A stretch of DNA of 64,000 bases from Saccharomonospora sp. CUA-673 (GTDB lineage: Bacteria > Actinomycetota > Actinomycetes > Mycobacteriales > Pseudonocardiaceae): contig NZ_MKKE01000002.1 of the NCBI RefSeq assembly GCF_001942305.1, forward strand, positions 1 through 64,000, read 5' to 3'. Shown one piece after another: positions 1 to 8,528 of the stretch. The notes below the pieces were generated by a model, which worked only from the letters and a program-made list of their open reading frames with translations, was not told where the DNA came from and did no database searches. Both the position numbers and the translations under genes were made by a program. Numbering within the stretch: position 1 is the first letter of the stretch; every line of letters starts with the position of its first letter.

Positions 1-60
1 GGGTTGCGCCCTGACTGCAGTGTGATGGTTCCGGTTTTAGGTCGACGGGATGACACTTCG

Positions 61-94
61 GTGGGCGGGTTTGTGGGTGGGGTGGGTTGGCGGG
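61..94 (+). other. G-quadruplex-capable G-tract cluster
   Basis: Between 63 and 94 the top strand carries GGG at 63-65, 67-69 and 75-77, GGGG at 79-82, and GGG at 84-86 and 92-94. The loops are 1 to 5 nt, which meets the usual G3+N1-7 definition of an intramolecular quadruplex. It lies about 110 bp upstream of the promoter of the HNH gene, in a G/T-rich stretch unlike the rest of the window. Folding in vivo is not shown. Confidence 0.5.
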
Positions 95-204
95 TTTGGC
101 CTTGCTTCGCTTCGGCGGTGGCGATTCGTCGTGGGTGTTTTGGTTACTTTTCGTGGTGGTTCGTTGTCATGCTTGTGGGTGGTGTTTGGCGCCCACTTGT
201 TCGG

Positions 205-217
205 TATTATTGGGTTT
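205..217 (+). promoter_or_regulatory. -10 element of a leaderless promoter for the HNH gene
   Basis: TATTAT at 205-210 is followed by 7 nt and then GTG at 218. This spacing places the transcription start at or next to the start codon. No convincing -35 is visible. The arrangement supports GTG 218 as the start rather than the more upstream in-frame codons. Confidence 0.5.
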
Positions 218-1420
218 GTGAGAAATGTTGATGGGATAGTTGATCGGGCTCGCTCGGTGCTTGCCTTGCGGGCTCGGGCTGATGCTGCTGAGGTTTCGTT
301 TCTTGCTTCGCTCGACCCTGGAGCGTCGTCTGACTCGTTGGAGCGCCGGTCGCTTGCCGAGGCGTTGGCTCCTGAGCTTCGGTTGTCACCCCAGGGGGTT
401 CTCGACCGCATCCACACTGCGCTTGCTCTGACCTACCGGATGCCTCGGCTGCTTGCGGCTATGCGCCGGGGCCAGGTGGATCGGTATTGCGCGGAGCGTG
501 TTCTGAACGTTGTCTCACCTGTCGGTGATTCCGACGCGCTTGAGGTCGACCGGCTACTCGAAGAGAAGCTGTCCCGGCTATCTCTTACTGCGTGGCAACC
601 TCGGAACATGGCCTGGCACGCCTCTCAGATCGTCAAGCAAGTCGATCCCGGTGCTGAGACCGCTGCCGCCCGCATGGCCCACGAAGGACGCAAGGTCGTG
701 CTCGATCACGGCGTCTACGCCCAGTCGCGGATCTCCGCCGACCTACCCTCCGACATTGCCTCGGCCGCGTACGCCCGGGTCGACGCGATGGCTCGGAAGC
801 TCCGCCTCTCCGGCTCCTCACGCAACCTCGACCAGCTCCGCGCCGACGTCTTCGCCGACCTGCTCCTCGGCAACGACCCCGGCGTCACCGTCCCCCAGTC
901 CGCCGCGATGGTCTACCTGCACATGCCCGTCGACACGGCCCTCTCGATGTCGGAGACGGGAGCCTCGATCGACGGGATCGGGCCGGTGCCCGCCGCGTAT
1001 GCGCGGGAGATCATGACGAACCCCAAGTCGGTCTGGCGGAAGGTGCTCTGCGACCCGGCCACCGGCAACCCCGTCGACCTCGGCCGATCCAGCTATCGTC
1101 CGAACTCGACGATCCGCAAACTCGTCCAGGTCCGCGACCGGATGTGCGTCGTCCCCTGGTGCCGCCGACCAGCCCGACACTGCGACTTCGACCACCAGAA
1201 ACAGTGGGCCAAAGACGGCGGCTCGACCTCCACCGACAATGCCGCGCCCCGCTGCCGCCGGCACCACCGGCTCAAGAACGCACCCGGCTGGATCAGCCAG
1301 TACGACCCCGGCCACGGCACCTCGTCGATCACGACGCCCCTCGGGGTCACCTACACCGACAAACGCGAAACCGTCCTGACACCGCGATCGCCGGATCCCG
1401 ACGAACCGCCGCCGTTCTAA
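218..1420 (+). CDS. DUF222 domain-containing HNH endonuclease (13E12-repeat family)
   Basis: A predicted nuclease of 400 aa. The N-terminal two thirds is the mainly helical DUF222 region. The C-terminus has the treble-clef HNH domain: paired cysteines in CVVPWC, the catalytic segment DFDHQKQW, and a closing C-RRHH near residues 345-365. The family is multicopy in actinobacteria and its biological target is unknown. I chose GTG 218 because an upstream extension to position 50 encodes Trp/Gly-rich low-quality sequence and a -10 hexamer sits 7 nt before GTG. The stop overlaps the stop of the convergent acetyltransferase gene. The first ~400 bp use many T-ending codons (gtt, gct, ctt, gat) while the rest is nearly all G/C-ending, so the gene looks mosaic. 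Confidence 0.85.
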   Translation: MRNVDGIVDRARSVLALRARADAAEVSFLASLDPGASSDSLERRSLAEALAPELRLSPQGVLDRIHTALALTYRMPRLLAAMRRGQVDRYCAERVLNVVSPVGDSDALEVDRLLEEKLSRLSLTAWQPRNMAWHASQIVKQVDPGAETAAARMAHEGRKVVLDHGVYAQSRISADLPSDIASAAYARVDAMARKLRLSGSSRNLDQLRADVFADLLLGNDPGVTVPQSAAMVYLHMPVDTALSMSETGASIDGIGPVPAAYAREIMTNPKSVWRKVLCDPATGNPVDLGRSSYRPNSTIRKLVQVRDRMCVVPWCRRPARHCDFDHQKQWAKDGGSTSTDNAAPRCRRHHRLKNAPGWISQYDPGHGTSSITTPLGVTYTDKRETVLTPRSPDPDEPPPF

Positions 1421-2289
1421 CCCGCGGCCCGCTCCGCTGCCTCCATCGCCTTCAGCAACGTGGCCGCCTCGGCATCCGACAACACCACACCCAACTCGAC
1501 CAACCGCTCCCGCACCTCGGCCACGTCCACGGTCGTCTCGTCCTTGGTGCCGTCCGGGTACTCCCGCACGAGCTTGCGGCCCAACAGCTGGGTACTCACA
1601 CCCGGCTCCAACTTCATCGCGATCAAGCCCCGCGTGAACGGCGACTTCGGATGGGTGGCCACGTAGTGGTTGAACACCTCGTAGTCGACCGGACGTTGCG
1701 GCGTCTCGTAGAACGCGTACTGCGGCTCCCAGCCGTCCGCGGTGCGCTTCTCCAACGTCCAACCCCCATCGGCGAAACCACCCCGCACCAACCTCGTCGG
1801 CCAGCCCGCCTGATCGGCCTCCGCACCGTCCTCCAACGGCATCGGACGCAACACGCTCGCGCCGAAACCCACATCGGCCAGGAAACGAACACCGTCGACC
1901 GTGACGGCCAAGTTCATGTGCGACTTCGGTCCGTTGCGATGCGGCTGCACCCGCGCCGTCATCCGCACCACGTCGTAGCCCAGGCGTTCCAGTACCGCGG
2001 CGAACAACAGGCCGTGCTCGTAGCAATAGCCGCCGCGCCGGCGATCGACCAACTTCGCCTGCACATCGCCCAGATCCAGCGACGGCGGACGGCCCGAGAA
2101 CGGATCGACGTTCTCGAACGGGATCGACCGCACATGCGCCTCGTGCAACGCGGCCAACGCCTCCGCCGACGGCGCCCCCACAACGCCGCCGACCCGTGCC
2201 AGATAGGCATCCAGATTCAACGCATCGACCGTCCACGGGTCCGTCGTCACCGCGGCGTCGGTATCGGAGTGTGCTGTCTCAGTAGTCAC
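1417..2289 (-). CDS. nat: Arylamine N-acetyltransferase
   Basis: A cytoplasmic enzyme that moves acetyl from acetyl-CoA to aromatic amines and hydrazines through a Cys-His-Asp triad. The triad is visible as Cys in RRGGYCYEHG, His in KSHMNLAV and Asp in LADVGFGAS, in the usual order and spacing. At about 290 aa it has the normal family length. The start is ambiguous: GTG 2289 (VTTETAHSD) is used here, while GTG 2316 would add nine residues with two cysteines and looks less likely. It is convergent with the HNH gene and shares stop-codon bases with it. In mycobacteria homologues sit in cholesterol-catabolism operons, but here the gene stands alone, so its substrate is open. Confidence 0.9.
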   Translation of the reverse strand: MTTETAHSDTDAAVTTDPWTVDALNLDAYLARVGGVVGAPSAEALAALHEAHVRSIPFENVDPFSGRPPSLDLGDVQAKLVDRRRGGYCYEHGLLFAAVLERLGYDVVRMTARVQPHRNGPKSHMNLAVTVDGVRFLADVGFGASVLRPMPLEDGAEADQAGWPTRLVRGGFADGGWTLEKRTADGWEPQYAFYETPQRPVDYEVFNHYVATHPKSPFTRGLIAMKLEPGVSTQLLGRKLVREYPDGTKDETTVDVAEVRERLVELGVVLSDAEAATLLKAMEAAERAAG

Positions 2290-2407
2290 CGACCCAGACT
2301 CACACCTACACCGCACTCGAGGTCAACACACGACACCAACGCCACGTGAACCGGCCCGGCCGCATCCCCTGAACGGGCGGGTCATACCCGAACCCGGGAA
2401 TATGTAG

Positions 2408-2443
2408 TTGCAGCAATCAAGTTATTTGTTATGTTGTCATAAC
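2408..2443 (+). promoter_or_regulatory. Promoter with overlapping inverted-repeat operator for the MFS pump
   Basis: TTGCAG at 2408-2413 and TATGTT at 2430-2435 are separated by 16 nt, a plausible sigma-A promoter in an unusually AT-rich patch. The -10 is embedded in a perfect inverted repeat, GTTATG (2428-2433), TTGT loop, CATAAC (2438-2443). This is the kind of site bound by a TetR- or MarR-type repressor. No such regulator is adjacent to the pump, so the binder would act in trans. Confidence 0.55.
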
Positions 2444-2518
2444 CGTTCCCGCACGTCTGTCCTCAGGGGGTTCACCACGTCCGCACCAGCCCAGACCGTC
2501 GACGATCCGCACGCGGCC

Positions 2519-4992
2519 ATGTCGAAACGCGAGATCATGCAGGCGTTCGTCGGCCTGCTGCTCGCCCTGCTCGTCGCGATCCTGTCCTCGACGATCGTGT
2601 CCAACGCGCTCCCCCGCATCATCGCCGACCTCGACGGCACGCAGAGCCAGTACACGTGGGTCATCACGGCGATGCTGCTGACGTCGACGGCCACCACGCC
2701 GATCTGGGGCAAGCTCGCCGACCTGTTCAGCAAGAAGATGCTGTACCAGCTCGCGATCGTCATCTTCACGATCGGCTCGGTGCTCGGCGGGTTCGCCCAG
2801 TCCATGCCCGAGCTCATCACCTACCGCGCCCTCCAGGGCATCGGCATGGGCGGACTGCAGGCACTCGTCCAGGCCGTGATCGCCGCGATGATCTCCCCGC
2901 GCGAACGCGGCCGCTACTCCGGCTACATCGGCGCGACGTTCGCCGTCGCCACCGTGTCCGGCCCCCTGCTCGGCGGCATCATCGTCGACTCACCGCTCGG
3001 CTGGCGCTGGTGCTTCTGGGTCTGTGTGCCCATCGCCGTCATCGCGTTCATCGTGCTGGGCAAGACCCTCAAACTGCCCGTCATCACCCGCGACGTGAAG
3101 ATCGACTGGCTCGGCGCCACCCTCATCGTCGGCGGCGTCGCGCTGATCCTCATCTGGGTCTCGCTCGCCGGCAACCAGTTCGACTGGTGGTCGATCACCA
3201 CCGCGCTGTACCTCGGCGGGGCCGTGCTCGCGCTCGGACTCGCAGTCCTCGTCGAAGCGAAGGTCGCGGAGCCGGTCGTGCCGCTGGCGCTGTTCCGGAA
3301 CCGCTCGTTCAGCCTCGCCGTCATCGGCACGCTTGCCGTCGGCACCGCCATGTTCGGCGGCGCGGTGTTCCTGGCGCAGTACTACCAGATCGCGCGCGGT
3401 TACTCCCCCACGCACGCAGGCCTGATGACCATGCCGATGGTGCTCGGCCTCTTCGTCTCCTCCACGGTTTCCGGCCAGGTCGTCTCGCGCATCGGCCGCA
3501 CGAAACCGTTCCTCGTGACCGGTGCCGCGCTGCTCGTCGTCGCGCTCGGCCTGCTCGGCACCATCGACGCCGACGTCGACCTCGTGCAGATGGGCGTCTA
3601 TCTCGCGATGATGGGCGCCGGCACCGGCATGCTCATGCAGAACCTCGTGCTGGTCGCGCAGAACACCGTCGGCATGCGCGACGTCGGCTCCAGCACCGCG
3701 GTCGTCACGTTCATCCGCACCCTCGGCGGCTCGGCCGGCGTGTCCGCGCTCGGCGCGGTGCTGGCCGCCAACGTCGCGACCTACATCGCCGAGGGCGCCG
3801 CCGAACGCGGACTGCCCACCGGCGGCGGCCCCGGCGGGGGCGCAGGCACCCTCGACGTGGACGCCCTGCCCGCACCGGTGCAGGACATCGTCCGGCACGC
3901 CTACGGCGACGCCCTCGGCGACATCTTCCTCATCGCCGCCTGTGTCGCCGTCGTCACGCTCGTCGCGGTGTCGTTCATCAAGGAAACGCCGCTGCGCAGC
4001 ACCCTCGACATCGCCGAGGAGCCCGCCGGCACCGACAGCACGGAGGGCGCAGCCGTGCCCGCCCCGACCCCGGCGGTCGTCGCGAGCCCGGCCCGGACGG
4101 TCGTCACCGGGGTCGTCACGGCCGGCGGACACCCCGTGCCGGGTGCGACGCTGACCCTCACCGACGCGACGGCGCCCAGATCGACCTCGGCAGGACCGGC
4201 GAGGACGGCACGTACCGGGTCGGCAGCCGCGAGCCCGGGCGCTACACCCTCATCGCCGCCGCCGAGGGTCTGCAACCGTCGGCCCGGTCCGTCGAACTCG
4301 GCACCGCGGCCGATCCGGCGACGGAATCAGCGACGACATCAGCGACGACATCAGCGACGACACTGCGCCGGGACATCGCGCTGACCGGGGCCGGCCAGAT
4401 CAGCGGGCGGGTGCGCACGCAGCAGGCCCGGCCCGTCGGCGGCGCCACGGTGGTCCTGACCGACTCCGGCGGTGACGTGCTCGACGCGAGCCTCACCGGC
4501 GGCGACGGCTGGTACCGGTTCGGCGACGTGTCCGGCGGTGCGTACACCCTCGCCGTGACCGCGCAGGGCTACCGGCCCCAGGCGACCCCGGTCCGCATGA
4601 CCACCGGGCAGCAGCTGGCCCAGGACGTGGAGCTGGCCGCGACCGGACGTCTCGCGGGCATCGTGCGCTCGGAACTCAGCGGTCAGGCGGTCGCCGAGGC
4701 ACGCGTGGTGCTGCTCGACGCCGACGGCACCGTCGCGGGCGTGACCCTGACCGGCACCGACGGCACGTACCGGTTCGACGACGTCGACCACGGCCGCTAC
4801 ACCGTGATCGCCAGCGGATACGGCCCGGCCACCGCCACCGTGGACGTCCCGGACGGAGACGGCTCGCTCGACTTCGACCTCGGCTACTCCGCGGGCGGCG
4901 TGGCCGGCGACGGCACATTCGACAACAGCGCTCGCGGGAACAACCCCGTCGGGCACGACGGTCTCCGGACGGGCCGGGCCGATGAGGAGTGA
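2519..4992 (+). CDS. DHA2-family MFS efflux pump fused to three CarboxypepD_reg-like domains (frameshifted)
   Basis: Residues ~1-500 form a 14-TM drug:proton antiporter. They begin MSKREIMQAFVGLLLALLVA, with the DHA2-style segments ISPRERGRYSGYIGATFAV and PLLGGIIVDSPLGWRW. The C-terminal ~300 residues are three beta-sandwich repeats, each ending in a GxDGxYxF/V-type strand (GEDGTYRVG, GGDGWYRFGDV, GTDGTYRFDDV). The frame breaks near 4171, where TDAT should continue as GAQIDLGRTGEDG. One G restored in the ACGGCG run joins the two frames, giving about 824 aa. ATG 2519 is used; an ACG at 2477 follows a better Shine-Dalgarno (AGGGGG), so the true N-terminus may be longer. The substrate is unknown. 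Confidence 0.75.
4318..4365 (+). repeat. Four tandem copies of a 12-bp unit
   Basis: The unit GCGACGACATCA occurs at 4330-4341 and 4342-4353, flanked by diverged copies at 4318-4329 and 4354-4365. It encodes a Thr/Ser/Ala tetrapeptide repeat in the linker between the first and second CarboxypepD_reg-like domains of the MFS fusion. It is in frame and could change linker length by slippage. Confidence 0.8.
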
Positions 4993-5011
4993 CCGGCGTG
5001 GGGAGGCCTTC

Positions 5012-5023
5012 TATAGTCCGGGG
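5012..5023 (+). promoter_or_regulatory. Leaderless -10 element of the DUF985 gene
   Basis: TATAGT at 5012-5017 is followed by 6 nt and ATG at 5024, so the transcript is predicted to start at the A of the start codon. Confidence 0.6.
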
Positions 5024-5473
5024 ATGTCGACACCGAACCGTCCGCCGCTGGCCGCCGCCCTCGACCTCGAGCCCCATCCGGAGGGCGGTTGGTACCGCCG
5101 TACGTGGGCCTCGGACCACACCCACCGGCCCGAGGGCTATCCCGGGGACCGTCCACTCGCGACCGGCATCCACTACCTGCTGGAGGCCGACCAGGAGTCC
5201 GCGTGGCACCGGGTGCGCAGCGACGAACTGTGGCTGTGGCACCGCGGCGGCCCGCTGACGCTCCTGCTCGGCGGGAGCGGCGACGAACCGGCCCCGAACC
5301 CGCAGCGCCACGTCCTCGGGCCGGACGTCGAGCACGGCCAGCACCTGCAGGTCCTCGTCCCCGGCGACGTCTGGCAGTCCGCCCGGCCCGCCGCCGACGA
5401 GGAGGTGCTCGTGTCGTGCATCGTCTCCCCCGGCTTCGACTTCGCCGACTTCACCATGCTGCCGAGGGACTGA
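5024..5473 (+). CDS. Cupin, DUF985 family
   Basis: A protein of 149 aa with the single-domain cupin fold of the DUF985 (Cupin_5) family. Signature segments are HPEGGWYRRTW near the N-terminus, the TGIHYLLEADQESAWHRVRSDELWLWH core strands and LVSCIVSPGFDFADF near the end. The family has no settled biochemical role and its members are cytoplasmic. ATG 5024 is preferred over an upstream ATG because it follows a TATAGT hexamer at leaderless spacing and because the family begins close to LDLEPHPEGG. The next gene starts about 40 nt downstream with its own promoter. Confidence 0.85.
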   Translation: MSTPNRPPLAAALDLEPHPEGGWYRRTWASDHTHRPEGYPGDRPLATGIHYLLEADQESAWHRVRSDELWLWHRGGPLTLLLGGSGDEPAPNPQRHVLGPDVEHGQHLQVLVPGDVWQSARPAADEEVLVSCIVSPGFDFADFTMLPRD

Positions 5474-5503
5474 GCGTGTGCTCGACCACACCACATCCGA
5501 GAT

Positions 5504-5516
5504 TAGGGTCAGAAGC
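5504..5516 (+). promoter_or_regulatory. Leaderless -10 element of the SGNH hydrolase gene
   Basis: TAGGGT at 5504-5509 is followed by 7 nt and ATG at 5517. CTCGAC at 5481-5486 is a weak -35 at 17-nt spacing. Confidence 0.55.
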
Positions 5517-6281
5517 ATGATCGAGCGGTTCGTCGTACTGGGAGACTCGTTCACCGAGGGTGTCGGCGACGACGACCCCGCCTATCCGAACGGCGTGCGC
5601 GGCTGGGCCGACCGGGTTGCCGAGGCGCTCGCCGCCACCAACTCCGCACTCGGCTACGCCAACCTCGCCGTGCGCGGACGGCTCCTCGACCAGGTCGTCG
5701 CCGAACAGATCGAACCGGCACTGGCGCTGCGGCCCGACCTGGTGACGCTGTACGCGGGCGGCAACGACCTCATGCGACCTCGGCCCGACATCGACCGGCT
5801 CGCCGAGACCTACGACGTCGCGGTCGGCAAGCTCGCCGCCTCCGGCGCCACGGTGGTGCTGTTCACCGGCGTCGACGGCGTCGAGGACCCCGTGTTCCGG
5901 AAGATGCGCGGCCGCACCGCCGTCTACAACGAGCACGTCCGCCTCATCGCCGCCCGGCACGGCGCGGTCGTCGTGGACATGTGGGCGATGCGCGAGCTGC
6001 GCGACCGTCGCATGTGGTCGGAGGACCGCATCCACCTGGGTCCCCACGGGCACACCGCCGTCGCCAGGGCCGCCCTCGACGCTCTCGGCGTGGCCCACGA
6101 CATCCGCCCGGTCGAGCTCGGACAGCGGCCCGTCCAGACCGACGCGCAGCGGCGCGCCGAGAACCTGAACTGGGCCCGCACCCACGTGCTGCCGTGGATC
6201 GGCCGGCGCGTGCGGGGCACGTCCTCCGGCGACGCCGTGACGCCGAAACGGCCCGAGCTCGCCCCCGTCAGTCCGGCCTGA
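5517..6281 (+). CDS. SGNH/GDSL-family hydrolase
   Basis: A serine esterase or lipase-type hydrolase of 254 aa. The conserved blocks are present in order: block I VVLGDSFTEG with the nucleophilic Ser, block III TLYAGGNDLM with the oxyanion Asn, and block V SEDRIHLGPHGH with the catalytic Asp and His. No signal peptide is visible, so it should act in the cytoplasm. The substrate cannot be named from sequence. ATG 5517 is supported by a TAGGGT hexamer 7 nt upstream. The gene ends at a strong hairpin shared with the convergent SPFH gene. Confidence 0.88.
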   Translation: MIERFVVLGDSFTEGVGDDDPAYPNGVRGWADRVAEALAATNSALGYANLAVRGRLLDQVVAEQIEPALALRPDLVTLYAGGNDLMRPRPDIDRLAETYDVAVGKLAASGATVVLFTGVDGVEDPVFRKMRGRTAVYNEHVRLIAARHGAVVVDMWAMRELRDRRMWSEDRIHLGPHGHTAVARAALDALGVAHDIRPVELGQRPVQTDAQRRAENLNWARTHVLPWIGRRVRGTSSGDAVTPKRPELAPVSPA

Positions 6282-6290
6282 CCCCGAACG

Positions 6291-6334
6291 ACCGAGGGCC
6301 GTTCCCACGACTGCGGTGGGAACCGGCCCTCGGT
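6291..6334. terminator. Bidirectional hairpin terminator between SGNH and SPFH genes
   Basis: ACCGAGGGCC plus GTTCCCAC (6291-6308) pairs with GTGGGAAC plus GGCCCTCGGT (6316-6334) with a one-base bulge and a 7-nt loop. It lies between two convergent genes and has no strong U-tract, as is usual in high-GC actinobacteria. Confidence 0.75.
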
Positions 6335-6363
6335 ACGTGTGCGCTCCTACAGGCGCCGCGGTC

Positions 6364-7829
6364 CTACTGCTGCCGCGGCGGGCCGCCGAACGGACCGCCC
6401 TGCTGCGGCGGGAACTGCCCGCCCTGCGGAGGCTGCGGACCCCCGTGCGGCCCACCCTGGGGGCCGCCCTGCTGGGGAGGCTGCTGCGGCATCTGCGGCC
6501 CGCCCTGAGGCGGCTGCTGCGGGGCCTGCTGCTGGGGCGGCGGAGTCTGCGGCGCCGACGGCTGGACCGGCGGTACCGGGGGCAGCTCCGGAGTCGGCGA
6601 CTGCTCCTGGGCGGGCGACTCCTCGTCCTTCTGCTGCTCCTGTTCCGAACCGGTCTGGACCGGCTGACCGCCGCCGAGCGCCTGCAGCGCGGCAGGCGGC
6701 GGGGTCGGCGCGGCCGGGGTGCCGGTCAGCGGGCCGACCTCCTGGCGGGCGACCTTCTCGGCCTCGCGCACGGCCTCGCGGACGCTCGGGTCCGACTGGG
6801 TGTCGAACCAGGAGGCGACCTCCTCGTCCTCGAGCGGCGGCATCTCCGTGTCGTCGTCGGCCGGCGGCTCGTACCGGAACACGCCGTCCTCGCCCGGGGC
6901 GCGAGCTGGCGGGCGAAGCCCTCGAGGGCCTTGCCGTACTCGCTCGGGATCATCCAGACCTTGTTCGCGTCACCCTGCGCCATCTGCGGCAGCGTCTGCA
7001 GGTACTGGTAGGCCAGCACCTCCGGCGTCGGCTTGCCGGCCTTGATCGCGGCGAAGACCTTCTCGATGGCCTTGGCCTGACCCTGCGCCTGCAGGTAGCG
7101 GGCGGCACGTTCACCCTGGGCCCGCAGGATCCGCGACTGACGCTCGGCCTCGGCGTTCAGGATCGCGGCCTGCTTCGAACCCTCGGCCGAGAGGATCTGG
7201 CTCTGCTTCTGGCCTTCCGCAGTCTTGATGGCGGACTCACGCTCACCCTCGGCGGTCAGGACCATGGCGCGCTTCTCGCGGTCGGCGCGCATCTGCTTCT
7301 CCATCGAGTCCTGAATGGAGGGTGGCGGGTCGATCGCCTTCAGCTCGACGCGGGCCACGCGGATACCCCAGCGGCCGGTCGCGTCGTCGAGGACGCCGCG
7401 CAGCTGCTGGTTGATGTTGTCCCGCGAGGTCAGCGCGTCCTCGAGGCTCATGCCACCGACGAGGTTGCGCAGCGTCGTCGTGGTCAGCTGCTCGACACCG
7501 ACGATGTAGTTCGAGATCTCGTAGACCGCGGCGCGCGAATCGGTGACCTGGAAGTACACGACCGTGTCGATCGAGACCGTCAGGTTGTCCTGGGTGATCA
7601 CCGGCTGCGGCGGGAACGAGACGACCTGCTCGCGCAGGTCGACCTTCGCCCGCACCTTGTCCAGGAACGGAACGAGGAAGTTCAGGCCGGGACCGGCCAC
7701 GAGCTTGAACCGCCCGAGCCGCTCGATGACGGCCGATTGAGATTGTGGCACCACCATGAGCGCTTTCGAGATCGTGACGACCACGAGAAGCGCGATGACG
7801 GCGACAACAATGATTCCTGCTGTCGACAC
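6364..7829 (-). CDS. SPFH/band-7 (stomatin-like) membrane protein with Pro/Gln-rich tail (frameshifted)
   Basis: A membrane-anchored scaffold of the SPFH family, about 488 aa after correction. Residues 1-25 are one N-terminal TM helix. The band-7 domain follows (SQSAVIERLGRFKLVAGPG, VDLREQVVSFPPQP), then an alanine/glutamate/glutamine-rich coiled coil (AEGERESAIKTAEGQKQSQI). The last ~120 residues are very rich in Pro, Gln and Gly. The frame breaks near 6902, where FARQL should continue as GAPGEDGVFRYEPP; restoring one G joins them. The start is GTG 7829 behind AGGGGAG. NfeD-like proteins normally partner this family and one is encoded immediately upstream on the same strand. The tail composition suggests a disordered interaction segment. 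Confidence 0.85.
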
Positions 7830-7988
7830 GTATTTCTCCCCTTCACTGTGCGGACCGGTCGGTCTGATGTGGGCACGCCTTACGCGGGTCCACTCCGGTC
7901 AGCGTCTGTTGGATGCGCACACGGTGTCGGCGGTTCCGCGTGCTGTTGCTGCGGCGTGCCCGCCACCGTCACGTCCACGGCAGATCAC

Positions 7989-8420
7989 TCAGAACTCGGA
8001 TGCCACCACGGCCGTGGCTCCCTCGATCTCCACGACCGTGACCTGAACACCCTCGTCGATGACGTAGCCATCGGCCATCGCCCGCGCCGACCAGGTGTCA
8101 CCGGCGAGCCGGACCTGGCCGCCGTGGACGTCGACGCGCGAGAGCGTCGTCGCGTGCGAGCCGACGAGGGCCTCGGAATTGGTCTTGATCTCGGGGCCGG
8201 CCAGGAACCGGCGTTTGAGAGCGGGTCTGGCGAGGAGCAGGAGGCCACCGGAGGCGACCGCGAACACGGCGACGTCGATGTACAGGTTGCCCGTGAGCGC
8301 GTCGGCGCCTGCCGCGGCGAGTGCACCGAAACCGAGCATCAGCAACACGAAGTCGCCGGACAGCACCTCGCCCACGATCAGGAGTACGCCGATGATGAGC
8401 CAGATGAGTGCCGCTGTCAT
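7989..8420 (-). CDS. NfeD-like membrane protein
   Basis: A protein of 143 aa. Two to three N-terminal TM segments (ALIWLIIGVLLIVGEVLSGDF, LLMLGFGALAAAGADAL, VAVFAVASGGLLLLA) precede an OB-fold domain typical of the NfeD C-terminus (ALVGSHATTLSRVDVHGGQVRLAG, VIDEGVQVTVVEIEGATAVV). Short NfeD proteins are paired with SPFH proteins, and here the SPFH gene lies 159 nt downstream on the same strand. The presumed role is organising or stabilising membrane microdomains. This comes from family knowledge and is not shown by the sequence. Confidence 0.88.
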   Translation of the reverse strand: MTAALIWLIIGVLLIVGEVLSGDFVLLMLGFGALAAAGADALTGNLYIDVAVFAVASGGLLLLARPALKRRFLAGPEIKTNSEALVGSHATTLSRVDVHGGQVRLAGDTWSARAMADGYVIDEGVQVTVVEIEGATAVVASEF

Positions 8421-8528
8421 GTACCCATGCTCCCAGATCCGTTACGCCGAGATGAAGCGGATCACACGCCGTGACTCATACGTGATCTTCTGCTGACCTC
8501 GTGGTTCCGGGCACGATTCCGGACCTGG

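Noticed and set aside
1..1420. Homing endonuclease or intein interpretation of the HNH gene
   Set aside because: The DUF222-HNH architecture is free-standing and no host gene is interrupted.
818..2236. Long minus-strand reading frame of 472 codons opposite the HNH gene and NAT
   Set aside because: The product is Arg/Gly-rich without domains and mirrors the high-GC third positions of the real genes.
6339..8474. 711-codon plus-strand frame across the SPFH and NfeD genes
   Set aside because: It is a shadow of two well-supported minus-strand genes, with low-complexity Arg/Ala/Gly content.
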